NCBI RefSeq assembly: GCF_024139115.2
Contig: NC_085140.1
Coordinates: 332,503,953 to 332,567,952 of the forward strand
Origin: Armigeres subalbatus
Taxonomy: Eukaryota; Arthropoda; Insecta; Diptera; Culicidae
Direction of reading: 5' to 3'
DNA: 64,000 nucleotides
In this document: positions 44,605 through 54,977 of the stretch, in pieces
Position numbering within the stretch: the first letter of the stretch is position 1
Layout: the number at the start of each line of letters is the position of its first letter
Notes under the pieces: generated by a model
The model's input: the letters and a program-made list of their open reading frames with translations, nothing else
What the model was told of the DNA's origin: nothing
Database searches by the model: none
Translations under genes and position numbers: made by a program

Positions 44605-44830
44605 ACTGCGGTGGAGGTTTGCACTCGGATTCTGATGGTTTTCCGCAAACGTGACCTTTAAGTGGTCTTGTTGTCTAGGGGTTATCACGCCTTTCTAGAG
44701 AGTAGGAGGTTGAGGGTTCGAGTCCCTCCAAGACACGTGAACTCTTTTTCGCAAATTTCAAATCAAATTGTCCATTTAGAAACATGTGCTGTGCTTATGC
44801 ACAGCCAAGATATTTAACAAAAAAAAAGTG
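44605..44830 (+). mobile_element. tRNA-derived SINE, copy 2 (uninterrupted)
   Basis: A tRNA-like head at 44665-44735 is followed by a body (CGCAAATTTCAAATCAAATTG, GTGCTGTGCTTATGCACAGC) and an A-rich tail (ATATTTAACAAAAAAAAA). The upstream 50 bp is also shared with copy 1, so the true 5' end is uncertain. It lies in inverted orientation to copy 1. Confidence 0.75.
44665..44735 (+). tRNA. tRNA-like head (SINE or pseudogene)
   Basis: Acceptor GTCTTG/CAAGAC, TPsiC arm GAGGGTTCGAGTCCCTC and a 7-nt anticodon loop CTAGAGA (AGA at 34-36) are present. The anticodon stem CCTTT/GTAGG is weak. It is probably a SINE head rather than a functional gene. Confidence 0.4.
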
Positions 44831-45125
44831 GGCTAGAACACGATACGGCTGCTGGGAAGGACTGAATCCCGGCGGAGCTTTTAAAAGTTGGGAGTGACCG
44901 GCTGAACGAAAAAATCCACCAAATGATTGAAATGATGTCCCCCAGCTTGATGGCCCCAAATGTCCTATCTACAAGAAAAGGCACAGGCTAGATTTGATTT
45001 GATTTAATATATTTGATTAGGTTAACTATCGACGTTTAGTAAAAGGTACTCTCTCAAATTCTGTCTAGCAGACCGCACCTGTTTCCGGAGACCTTTGTCG
45101 GCGAATACCAAAGCGGTTTCAAAAC
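44831..45125 (+). pseudogene. RTE LINE scrap (RT fingers)
   Basis: Broken frames read ELLKVGSDRLNEKIHQMIE, CPIYKKRHRLD and PETFVGEYQSGF, the same RT blocks as at about 18550-18810 in the longer copy. It abuts an inverted Jockey scrap. Confidence 0.7.
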
Positions 45126-45960
45126 CCGATAACCTCGATAACAGCAGATGGGGAAAACTTGGAGTGCATAAAAAGGAGTATACCAACAACAAAATTCCTT
45201 CTTTCTGGTATTGTAGCAACCAGTCCATATTGGCACAGCATACAACATGGCTGGTCTTGTGGCTGGTCCAAAAAACAAAAATGTATATCAATAATTTGTT
45301 CTTAAGATAAAGTTTTGATTTTCTGTTTATAACTATCTACACTTAATATATTTGTTACATTTGGCATGAATGCCTTCAATGTGATTTTTGAAAGTTTTTT
45401 TTTATCTAACAGAAGTCCTAAATATTTAGCTGCGCTAGACCAATTAATTGTCTGCTAGAAGGTTTCAAATTAGAAGCTTGCGGCTCATAAATGAGAAGCT
45501 GAGTTATGGAATCATTCGGGAAAATTAACCATTTTTGCAAGTAAGTGGAAATAATTTGGATATTATTTTTTACAATCTACTGCAAATAACACGACGGCTT
45601 TGCCCTTTGACTAAAAGGTCCGTGTCATCTGCAAACAAAGATTTTTGACACCCTGGTAATAAATCAGGTAAGTTAGAAGCAAAAATGTTATACCTTATGG
45701 ATCCCAGTATGCTGCCTAGGGGAACACCAGCTCTTACAGGTAATCTGTCAGATATCTAATTCTGATAGTTTACGTGCAGTTAGCGATCTGAAAAATATTT
45801 TTGGATCAGTCAGATAAGGTACAGAGGAAATTTTAAATTAATCAATTTTACAACCAAACCTTCATGCCAAAGATTGTTAAATGCTTTCTCTATATCAAGA
45901 AGAGAAAATCCAGTCGAATATCCTTCAGTAACAAATCTGAATTAATTTCTTAACTTTTAA
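45126..45960 (-). pseudogene. Jockey LINE scrap with RT catalytic box
   Basis: On the minus strand: RAGVPLGSILGSIRYNIF, DLLPGCQKSLFADDTDLLVK (catalytic ADD near 45625), SRRVICSRL, then thumb text and IFRPAMLYAVPIWTGCYNTR (about 45260-45200). It carries stops and shifts and has no 5' half. Confidence 0.85.
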
Positions 45961-46464
45961 TGAGTGGTTAATGAATGGTTGAATGCCCATGGCGAAAACC
46001 AAATCAGCAAAAGTAGAACGATGGTGATGAATATTATATTTATTATTTATTCAGACCAGGAAATCAATATTCGAGCAACGCCTAACAATATACCCTTTGT
46101 CGTCAACAGAGTTTGTTACTGACAAACGCACCTAGCGACAAACCTTTATCAGAGCCCAAACACAATATGACAAGAATCATTTGCCTTGCATGCTCTGATA
46201 TTTCCGAGAATACGATGCTAATTTTGTAATCATTGTTCGATTCTTGAATATTTCCATAAAAGCAGAAACTATGATAGCATCAAACCGAAATTTGCTCTAG
46301 AAATAATGCAAAATAACGGGATGAAAAGTTAGCAATAAGATTGTCTTCTTTTTTGTTGCTGACAAAAAATTTCAGATCTTTGTCATTATTATCTCCGACA
46401 AAAACAAAGCTTTGTCGTTGGTTCTCTTTTGTCACCTGTTTCGCACGCGCATTCCAAAATTGAT
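45961..46464. other. unassigned repeat-like DNA rich in TTTGTCG
   Basis: CTTTGTCG/CGACAAA recurs at about 46095, 46140, 46333, 46380 and 46410, on both strands, which suggests an old element, but no clear termini were found. Confidence 0.3.
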
Positions 46465-49040
46465 TCCCTGATTCAGACTAAGGCCGAAGTGGCCTGTGCT
46501 GTATATAAAAGTCTTCTCCTTCTTGTGCCCGTCGAGAATCATTTTCACCGGATTACTGTCCGACATTCTGGCTACGTGCTCGACCCACCGCAGTCGTCCG
46601 ATTTTCGCGGTGGGAACGATGGATGGTTCTCCCAGCAGCTCATGCAACTCATGGTTCATTCCTCCACATATCGTCCGCCATCTGCACCCCACCTTAGATG
46701 GTACGCAGCACTTTCCTTTCGAAAACTCCCAGTGCGCGTTGGTCCTCCACAAGCATCGTCCAGGTCTCGTGTCCGTAGGGAACTACCGGTCTACTACGCG
46801 TTTTGTAGATAGTCAGTTTGGTACGGCGGCGAACTCTATTCGATCGGAGCGTTTTGCGGAGTCCAAAGTACGTACGATTCTCTGCTGGTATCGTTATCGG
46901 AGGTCACCAGTGAGCCCAAGTACACGAATTCTTCAACCACCTCGATTTCGTCACCACCAATACAAACTCGTGGTGGGTGGCTTATGTTGTCCCCTGTTGA
47001 GCCTCTTCCTATCATGTACTGCGTCTTCGACGTGTTGATGAGTAGTCCAATCCGTTCAGCTTCGCTTTTCAGTCTGATGTAGGCTTCCTCCATCCTCTCA
47101 AAATTACGTGCCATAATATCAATGTCGTCGGCGAAACCAAATAGCTGGACGGACTTATTGAAAATCGTACCACTCGTGCCAATCCCCGCCGCTACCCTTC
47201 GCATTACTCCCTCCAAAGCGATGTTGAATAGCAGACACGAAAGACCATCACCTTGCCGTAACCCTCTGCGAGTTTCGAAGGGACCTGAATGCCCCTGAAA
47301 CTCGAACTACGCACATCAACCGATCCATCGTCGCATTGATCAACCTTATCAGTTTATCCGGGAATCCGTTTTCATGCACTAAGTGCCATAGATGGTCCCG
47401 ATCGATTGTATCATATGCGGCTTTAAAGTCGATAAATAGATGATGAGTGGGCATGGGCACGTTGTATTCGCGGCATTCCTGCAATACCTGACGTACGGCG
47501 AACACCTGATCTGTGGTAGAGCGTTCACCCATAAATCCCGCCTGGTACTGCCCCACGAACTCTCTTGCAATTGGAGTTAGTCGGCGGCATACAATTTGGG
47601 AGAGTACCTTGTAGGCGGCGTTCAGCAATGTGATTGCGCGGTAGTTGCTACAATCCAGCTTATCGCCCTTTTTGTATATGGGACACACGACACCTTCCAT
47701 CCAGACATCTGCGGCAGAACCTCATCCTCCCAAACCTTTGTAATTACCCAGTGCAGCGCTCTAGCCAGTGCCTCACCACCGTGTTTAAACAGCTTTCCTG
47801 GTAGTTGGTCAACTCCAGGGACTTTGTTGTTTTTCAGCCGGCCGATCTCCTCCTGGATTTCCTGGAGATTCGGAGCCGGAAGTCGTATGTCCTGCGAGCG
47901 TGGTCCTAGGTTCATTACCATACCGCCACCATTGTCTGCCACATCGCCATTCAGGTGCTCTTCGTAGTGCTACCACCACATTTGGATCACCTCACGCTGG
48001 TTTGTAAGAAGGTTCCCGCTTTCGTCCTTACACATATCAGGCTGTGGTACGTGGCCCTTGCGTGAAAGGTTTACTTCTCATAGCACTTTCATGCGTTATT
48101 AGCACGGTACAGTTGCTCCGTCTCTTTACGGTCTCGATCTTCCTGCTAGCGCTTTTTCCTCTGGAAAATCGAGTCTTGTCTTTTCCGCGCCTGTTTATAT
48201 CATGCCTCGTTCACCCTCGTGTGGTGTTGCAGCAATCTCGCCCATGCTGCATTCTTCCCTTCCACTAACTACTCATATTCGCCGTCATACCAGTCGTTTC
48301 TCTGATTCGGGAGCTTGCCACCAATGGCGGATCGAGTATCTCTCCAGCCATTTTTAAGAGAAGCTGAGCCTAGCTGCTCTTCCGTTGGAAGTGCCACTTC
48401 CAGCTGCTGCGCGTATCCTTGGGCTAGTCTACCGTCTTGTAGCTGCCCAATGCTAAGCCGCGGCGTTCGACTTGGACGCGTGTTGTACACCGTCGAGGAT
48501 TTTGAGCGCAGGCATACTGCAATGAGGTAGTGGTCGGCTTCAATATTCACACAGCGGTATATGCGAAAGTTCGTGATGACGGAGGAAAATTTACCGTCGA
48601 TTAGAACGTGGTCGATTTGCTTTTCTGTTTCTTGGTTAGATGATCTCCATGTGGCCTTGTGGATATTTTTGCGGGGAAAGAAGGTGCTTCGGACTACCAT
48701 TCCGCGGGAGGCTGCGAAGTTTATGGAAGCATTGTTGGCCGTTATCATTCGATACAGTGTGCAGACTATCCGGTACGATGACCGGTCTGTTCATTATCTT
48801 CTATGTCGTTCGTAATGTTTGTTTTTAAGAGCTAAAAGGACTTGGGCTTGTGCGCTTTGAGCGGCACACGGTCGCTTTGGCGCAGCCTGCTTGTAGATAC
48901 ATGCAACTTTTTATAGAGCAGAGCCCACTGTAAAACCCCACCACATCCTAGGCAGGCACCATAACTCACAGATGACCTAGGGTAGGAATCGCCAAGCCCT
49001 TGTACATAGTCCCTGCTGCTGGTTTTCATGCCGTCTAAAA
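46465..49040 (-). pseudogene. decayed RTE LINE with both ends recognisable
   Basis: On the minus strand: 5' UTR remnant (49040-48835), endonuclease part (INFAASRGMVVRSTFFPRKN, EKQIDHVLIDGKFSSVI, ADHYLIAVCLRSKSS at 48748-48500), linker (RNDWYDGEYE), RT (LQEIQEEIGRLKNNKVPG, CPIYKKGDKLDCSNYRAIT, FIDFKAAYDTIDRDHLWHL, FADDIDIMARN, EFVYLGSLVTSDND), and a C-terminal RWVEHVARMSDSNPVKMIL. The 3' end GCCACTTCGGCCTTAGTCTG at about 46500-46470 recurs at 62861-62884. The endonuclease start is deleted and many frames are broken. Confidence 0.88.
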
Positions 49041-49452
49041 TTGGACGGATTCTAAAATTTGTTAACATTAAAACAATTTCATTAAGTTGAAAAACTACCA
49101 ATATATGTAAACTTTGAAGGTAGCGTTACAATTATTCGGTGGTTATTAACCAAAGTATCCCAAAATAAACTATTTTTCCAAGCGATGTGAAAATGGGATT
49201 TCAGGGGAACAGTAAGATACTTCCAATACGAAACTGGGACCAATATGGGTGCTAGTATACGCAATTGAGACCCATGAGGACAGAGGCAGTGCGAATCCGT
49301 ACGGCACACTATTTATTGTACACACATACACGCTCACATCCACACATATAGTCTAGACAGACAAATATAAATTTTTGGATTTGTGCAAAGCTTCTTAGTT
49401 GTCGACCAAGTGTGACTAAGTAGGACGGGAGGGCTGTATGTTAATCTTATGT
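49041..49452. other. 3' flank of P450 gene 2, nothing recognised
   Basis: A/T-rich with a CA-rich run at about 49315-49345. No gene or terminal repeat was seen. Confidence 0.35.
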
Positions 49453-49458
49453 TTTATT
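49453..49458 (-). terminator. AATAAA polyadenylation signal of P450 gene 2
   Basis: AATAAA on the minus strand lies about 144 nt past the stop codon at 49602-49604. Confidence 0.5.
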
Positions 49459-49601
49459 GGTTTTTGAAAAAAATAATTCGTTAATAAAATATCACGTGGT
49501 CGTAAGTGAGCGTGGGTTTGTATCGCGATACGGAAGCGTATCGCTAACAGGTGGCCTTTTCGGACAATGAACGTAGACGCCTAAAGGGGCAAAGGAAGTA
49601 T

Positions 49602-50516
49602 TCAATTTAAAACTGAGTTTCGTTTTGTAATTTGTACCAAGTGCTCAAACGGTAGTTTCAACGTTAAGTCGTGCTTAAAACGAATATCCTCTTGCTTAAT
49701 CTTCGTATAAAATCTAAAATTCTTGATCAATTGAACCATCACAGTTTTCGTGCTGAAAGATGCGTATCGCCAGCCTACGGAAGATATCACACTATGATCA
49801 AAGTTCTTACAGACGATAATATAACGCACTCACCTAAACAAATTCTACTTCCTCCACTGAATGGAAGAAACGCAAACGGGTGGCGGTTCTTGACCCGTTC
49901 TTCGGTAAAATTCTCCGGGTCAAACCGTTCGGCATCCGGTCCCCAGATGTCCCGCCTCCGATGCAGCGCATATAAACTCAACCCGAAAGTATTACCTGGC
50001 GGCACTTTGATTCCATCGATCTCGATTTCAGAAATGTTCTGCCGAGCAATCGCCGGCACGACCGTCCAGAGGCGTTGCACTTCGTTCAGGAACATTTCGG
50101 TGTAGGTTAGCTGCTTGAGTTTTTCATGGGTTATTTCGAGTTCATCACATGTGCTCGGGAAGTGTTCATTGATTTCGGCAAACAAGCGGTCCTGAATTTC
50201 CGGGTAGAATGCGAGAAAGAGGCACGCATGGGCCGTGAGTAATCCGGTGGTGTCGACAGCCTTTAGACGCAGAAAAGGTATAATAACAGTTTGAATATTG
50301 AAGTGAATACAATCATTCGCATACCCCAGTAATAACCGCATAAACGTTATCTATGATTTGTTCTTGATTGAACATTTTTCCATCGACAGAACTGGTCAAG
50401 AGTTGATCGACCAAAATTTTTGGTTTGTAGCAGTCTTCAACAGCATCTTTATCGTCATCATTGGTGTTGGAGTTGGAGTTATTCTGTTGTAGGTAATGCT
50501 GCCTCTCTATAATCAA
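49602..50516 (-). CDS. CYP4-clan (CYP325-like) P450, exons 3-5 only
   Basis: Exons on the minus strand are 50516-50325 (64 codons), 50260-49834 (142 codons plus one base) and 49774-49602. Introns of 64 and 59 bp have GT-AG ends, and the phases (0 and 1) are identical to gene 1. Motifs: DNVYAVITG at the end of exon 3, I-helix AVDTTG, ExxR in LNEVQRLW, FDPENF, and heme loop PFSGGSRICLG. The C-terminus after the heme loop, WRYASFSTKTVMVQLIKNF, parallels gene 1. Exon 3 has a pyrimidine-rich acceptor ending ATAG at 50517, so an upstream exon 2 is expected. I cannot find it between 50517 and 64000. The three exons present are open and look functional. Confidence 0.85.
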
Positions 50517-50639
50517 CTATATGAATCGAAAGAAGAAGTAGTTATTTGATATGTATACAGAACTATGTATAACCGAAACAGGGGAGGACGGGACAAGATA
50601 GCTATACATAAAACACTGAAATTATTTTGCACAACCTAC

Positions 50640-50850
50640 ATTTCTCGCGCTTCGTTTCATAGTGCCGTAACTGTATTAATCGATTTTTCTTCGTCGTAGG
50701 TGTGATAAAGGATGATTGAATCTTGCATCAGAATCAATAATCACGGTTGTAGCTTTTGGAACAATTGAGTTATTAACAAAATGTAAAATCGATTAAGAGA
50801 AATCGATCAATACAGCCCCTTTGAAACTAAGCGCGATATTCATGATTTAC
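50640..50850. mobile_element. palindromic MITE, sister of 22509-22672
   Basis: AACTGTATTAATCGATTTTTC at the left and AAATCGATCAATACAG at the right are inverse, with TAAGCGCGA near the right edge. It is more diverged than the copy at 22509. Confidence 0.6.
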
Positions 50851-50999
50851 TATGTGCTGGATCTGTTGAGTATAACGTACATTATCTAATTTACTGAAAT
50901 TTTTTACTGACTTCTGCAATTCAATGTAATTTTTATGATATCAATGAAAAATTATAACAACTTATCCATCCCTAAAACAGTTTTATTTTTTGCCTTTCT

Positions 51000-51415
51000 C
51001 GTACAACTAAGTTGTACCGAAAGGCTATCATTTCACTCCGAAAACGAACTTTTTATAGAAGCCTCTGAGACCCATAGTATTATATACCAATTGACTCAGC
51101 TCGACGAGCTGAGCACATGTCTGTCTGTCTGTGTGTATGTATGTGTGTATGTGTGTGTGTATGTGTGTGCACAAAAGCTATAAAAAACATTAGACAACTT
51201 TTCGTGTAGTAATCCTTAACCGATTTTCTCGCAACAAGTTTCATTCGACAGGAGACAAAGCCTTGTTGATCACTATTGAATTTCATAATGATCGGTCATT
51301 GCGTTTCAAAGTTATGAAGAAAATGGTACATCGGACCATATAAACCCCATATAAGGTTGGTGTCTTAACTAAATGCGAGAAAGGCACCACCAACGCTAGG
51401 TGGATTAATCTGGGT
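51000..51415. mobile_element. MITE with TTGTACGAGAAAGGC / CCACCTAGCG ends and (TG)n
   Basis: It begins GCCTTTCTCGTACAACTAAG, then TTGTACCGAAAGGC, and ends GCGAGAAAGGCACCACC, AACGCTAGGTGGATTAATC. It holds a TG/TATG microsatellite at 51121-51171. The palindromic GAGCTCGTCGAGCTGAGTC-like core near 51095 is typical. It is the same family as 15193-16010, in the opposite orientation. Confidence 0.75.
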
Positions 51416-51419
51416 TTTT

Positions 51420-52425
51420 TAAATGACTGTTACGTGAGAATGTGATTGTGAACCCCTGAACATGTGTCTAGCTGTCGGACTATCGTTATTGTATGTGTCT
51501 GTTATTCTTCGGTGTTTTTCTGGTTCTCTGCGACGTGCTTGTTGATGTCGAAAGAAGCAATAAAATATAGCAACAGCACGGGCGCAATGGCACCCAATCC
51601 ACTGTTCCGAAGCGAAAAACACCGAAGATGTGAGTATTTTGTTAATTATTTCATGTATTAATTAATTAAAAGATGAAAACATATTTTAGCTTTATAGCAT
51701 GTGGCATAAACACAATTGTGTACTTATTGCCCTGCTGGAAGATCGGTGCCCTTCGCTGCTGTTGGTAACAATGACCAATGCGCGTTATATATTGTTTTTT
51801 GTTAATGATTTTTTAGAAAAAAGTGATGTTCTATAAAATTGTTCGGAATAGTAGGGGAGACTGGGGACACTTAATCCCCTTTTACATATGATTTCCGATG
51901 GATCACAGCCCAAAATAAATAAACCTACGCGATTTCCTCACAGGCTCTAAGAAATATAGTATTTAAGTAACCACCAAGCATTAATTGATGCAGGTAATTA
52001 ATCACAGATCAGCATATTAAATGCTAATTGCATTAGATCAGTTTTAACGATGTAAAGATGCATTTATTCATCAACTGTCAAGCAACGATGCACTAGTTCA
52101 GCATTACAAATGCAGCAATGCATTACTTATGTTTTATTTCAACATGTCAAAGTAATGAAGCATTATTTCGGTCGTAAAAGGGCATTTTTCCACTTTAAGT
52201 CAACTTTAATGGCTGTATTATTTGCAACATATAAAGCTCCATGGTTGCTTGGGGAGTTTTCTTCAAAACTGAAACATCGACATGTTTGGCAGTTATCAAA
52301 ACTAGTGTTGAACTCAATCTAAAATTGAAAAAAAAAACACTTTAATACAGTTTTAAAAAAAAGCAGTTTTCAAAAAGCTCATAGTTGCCCCACAGTTCAT
52401 AGAGGCCGTAAACTAATTACGTACA
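51420..52425. other. A/T-rich intergenic DNA, nothing recognised
   Basis: A GGGGAGACTGGGGACACTTA-like start near 51854 resembles the ends of the TA-flanked MITEs elsewhere, but no inverse partner was found. Short frames (52110-52322) have no domain. Confidence 0.35.
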
Positions 52426-53036
52426 GTTCAATCAAAGTTAATTGCCTATTTCCGGGGATTAAACCACCCGACTTGGACGTTAATTTACAATGTTATGAAA
52501 CTCATATGTGAATATGTACGTTATGTGGAAGATATTGATTTGGAAAATGTATTGGAGGTAACCACTTTCCCTTCGATGGGACTCGAACCCATGACCCTAC
52601 AGTACGCTAGACTGGTGCTTTAACCAACTAAGCTACGAAGGACCTCCGTCGGCCTTCGCAACCTAGCGGCTACTGAACGAGCTCGAGATTCCCAAATTGG
52701 ACGCATAGTCAAATCACTCGCAATCCATTTCTCAAGCCAATACTTCCACATGTGTATAGTACACGTCCACATTAGAGGAGCGTGAGTATTTAGAATGTCT
52801 GGCGGCTATACACATTCTTCAACAGCAACTGTACTGATCAAGTGAGTTTGTGTAAGCTATTTGCCAGTCGGTCGTCAAGCTCAGACCCGACCGCATTGCG
52901 TAGGCAAGAGTACGCAACTTAGGTTCAGTTCAAACAAAGTTAATTGCCTATTTCCGGGGATTAAACCACACGACTTGGACGTTAATTTACAATGTTATGA
53001 AACTCATATGTGAATATGTACGTTATGTGGAAGATT
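52426..53036. repeat. 110-bp direct repeats 500 bp apart
   Basis: The block starting GTTCAATCAAAGTTAATTGC at 52426 recurs at 52926 with few differences, to GTTATGTGGAAGAT. The interval contains a tRNA-like sequence. A 500-bp tandem duplication with a truncated second unit is the simplest reading. Confidence 0.85.
52568..52642 (-). tRNA. tRNA-like sequence, anticodon AGC if folded
   Basis: Acceptor TCCTTCG/CGAAGGG, D arm GCTT-AGTTGGTTA-AAGC, anticodon loop CTAGCGT in a stem with one mismatch (CCAGT/ACTGT), and T arm ATGGG-TTCGAGT-CCCAT give 75 nt. Loop AGC would read Ala, but the body is unlike eukaryotic tRNA-Ala. A tRNA-derived repeat or pseudogene is more likely. Confidence 0.5.
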
Positions 53037-53361
53037 ATCGTACAGGTCTGGCCTTCAGATTTAAGCTCATTTTAACATTGGAGGTTAATAATCTCAATTA
53101 GAAATATTTCAGGTACATTGTTAATAACAGTAAACGGTGTTAAGAAAATGGAAGTTTTGTTACTGTGTTCTAGCTAGGCGAATGGCTTGTGTGCGAATAT
53201 TCTTGAAAACTCCAGTAACTCTCTGCCAAAATATTAATTTTGTTTTAAAATCTTAAATGTTGAAAAATTAAAAATCGACGTGTAGATCCCTGTCTTGCAG
53301 CTTTATATTTAAGTCATCAAGATGTTTGGTGTCATCCAGCTCAACCATTCATTTTCCTTTA
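53037..53361. other. unassigned A/T-rich sequence
   Basis: No gene or repeat boundary was recognised. Confidence 0.35.
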
Positions 53362-53933
53362 GGGTCTGTTCACAAATTACGTAACGCGAAAATCCGAGTT
53401 TTTGACCCCCTCCCTCCCCCTCATAACAAAAAGTAACATTTTTGGTACCCCCTCCCTCCCCCATGTAACGCGTAACTGAAAATTTTGAAGGCAAATTTTT
53501 TTCCTTTTCTGAAGCATTTGGGTTTTGGCATTTTTTAACGCTGTTTAGAATAGGGACGGCACATGATTAAAAATCAAGGATATCAAGAATGCAGCTAGTA
53601 GAAACGAAAATAGTATTTGCGATCATAACCATTTTCATAGTTTTGCGGAACTGTGGTGTAGATAAATACAATATTCGCTTGGTATTCTTACGCATATCAG
53701 TCCCGCTATGTCAGCATGCTTGATTTCGAAAAATGACTAATATACTATAACGATAAACAGCAATTACTTCATTCAGTGATTAAAAAAAAATACATCCAAA
53801 TAAATTTTTATTCGCGTTATGCGTAACATTTGGTAGTACCCACCGCTTCCCCCACCTTTTAGTGTAACAAAGTATAACGCAAGTTGGACCTCCCCCTCCC
53901 CCCAAAAGCGTTACGTAATTTGTGAACAGACCC
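53362..53933. mobile_element. 572-bp MITE with TTA target duplication
   Basis: GGGTCTGTTCACAAATTACG and the inverse CGTAATTTGTGAACAGACCC bound it, with TTA on both sides (53359-53361 and 53934-53936). C-rich subterminal runs (CCCCTCCCTCCCCC) occur at both ends. A similar subterminal G-rich structure appears in a shorter scrap at 26708-26820. Three-bp TTA duplications suit PIF/Harbinger or m3bp-type MITEs. Confidence 0.85.
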
Positions 53934-54051
53934 TTATCTGGTAAAGAAATTGTGATTTCCTTTCGAAGAGAAAAAAATCTTTCAAGCATTGTACCACGGC
54001 TAAGTCAACGAACTTCCCGTCAATACCTCGGTCAATACAGCAAATCTCTCA

Positions 54052-54333
54052 GGGGCCCTCCTCAGCCGTAAGGTAAGACGCGCGGCTACAAAGCAAGACC
54101 ATGCTGAGGGTGGCTGGGTTCGATTCCCGGTGCCGGTCGACAATTTTCGGATTGGAAATTGTCTCGACTTCCCTGGACATAAAAGTATCATCGTGCTAGC
54201 CTCATGATATACGAATGCAAAAATGGAAAGCTGGCTTAGAAACCTCGCAGTTAATAACTGTGGAAGTGCTTAATGAACACTAAGCTGCGAGGCGGCTCTG
54301 TCCCAGTGTGGGGATGTAATGCCAATAGGAAGA
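54052..54333 (+). mobile_element. tRNA-derived SINE with 14-bp TSD
   Basis: The same family as 26120-26410. AATACAGCAAATCT occurs at 54034-54047 and again at 54334-54347, directly after the tail, which gives a clear target duplication. Confidence 0.92.
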
Positions 54334-54616
54334 AATACAGCAAATCTACGTATTTTGCTTCCATGTCTGTCAAAATCATTCGGAATTAGTGGTGCTTAAG
54401 TTCCCTCGCGTTGATAAAGTTGATTGTCGATCGTCTAAATTTCAAGAATATTGATCGTTTTCGAACATATAGTTTCTTGGTGAATAATTCAATGTGCAGG
54501 GAAATGCCATCATTCAGCTAGTCATGCTTCTTCTTTCTAAGAAATATCATAATGAGTGTTCTTTCCTTATCGGTACCAGCGACATCAGATGTAAGGCCAG
54601 TTTTTAAAGGAGAGTC

Positions 54617-54977
54617 CTAACTCTTCATACAGGTCATAAAAACTTTCTTCAAGTCTTTTTCGGTAGTCGTTTCACTCATTGGAATCAAAGCTGCGAATTC
54701 CTCTGTGATTTTCAGACGATCTACAATTCCCCTTGAGAAAATAGCTACCTGTGCCATGTTTTTCATATCAATATTTCCATCGCATGGGGGAATATAGAAT
54801 ATAGGGCATACGATGTCAAAACAGCCGATATGCATTCCTTAACAAGTTCTTCGTTCTTAGAACTGTTTTGACAAAATTTCACCAACAGCAAAACTGACAC
54901 GTGCTGCATTTTCAGACTTAGTGATTGCACGAGTGAAGAGAGCTTCAATGATTGAACTCTTCCACAAATAATTTTAA
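54617..54977 (-). pseudogene. hAT/ZBED-type transposase-like fragment
   Basis: Two minus-strand frames give SVLLLVKFCQNSSKNEELVK (54925-54850) and, after a shift, DMKNMAQVAIFSRGIVD, RLKITEEFAALIPMSETTTE. The order (a KF.K..EF/LVKECI block, then AQ..IF.RG, then ITEE..L..M..TTT) matches the hAT-derived ZBED/GTF2IRD2-like transposase family. The upstream part ends at the insertion starting 54978. Confidence 0.6.
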
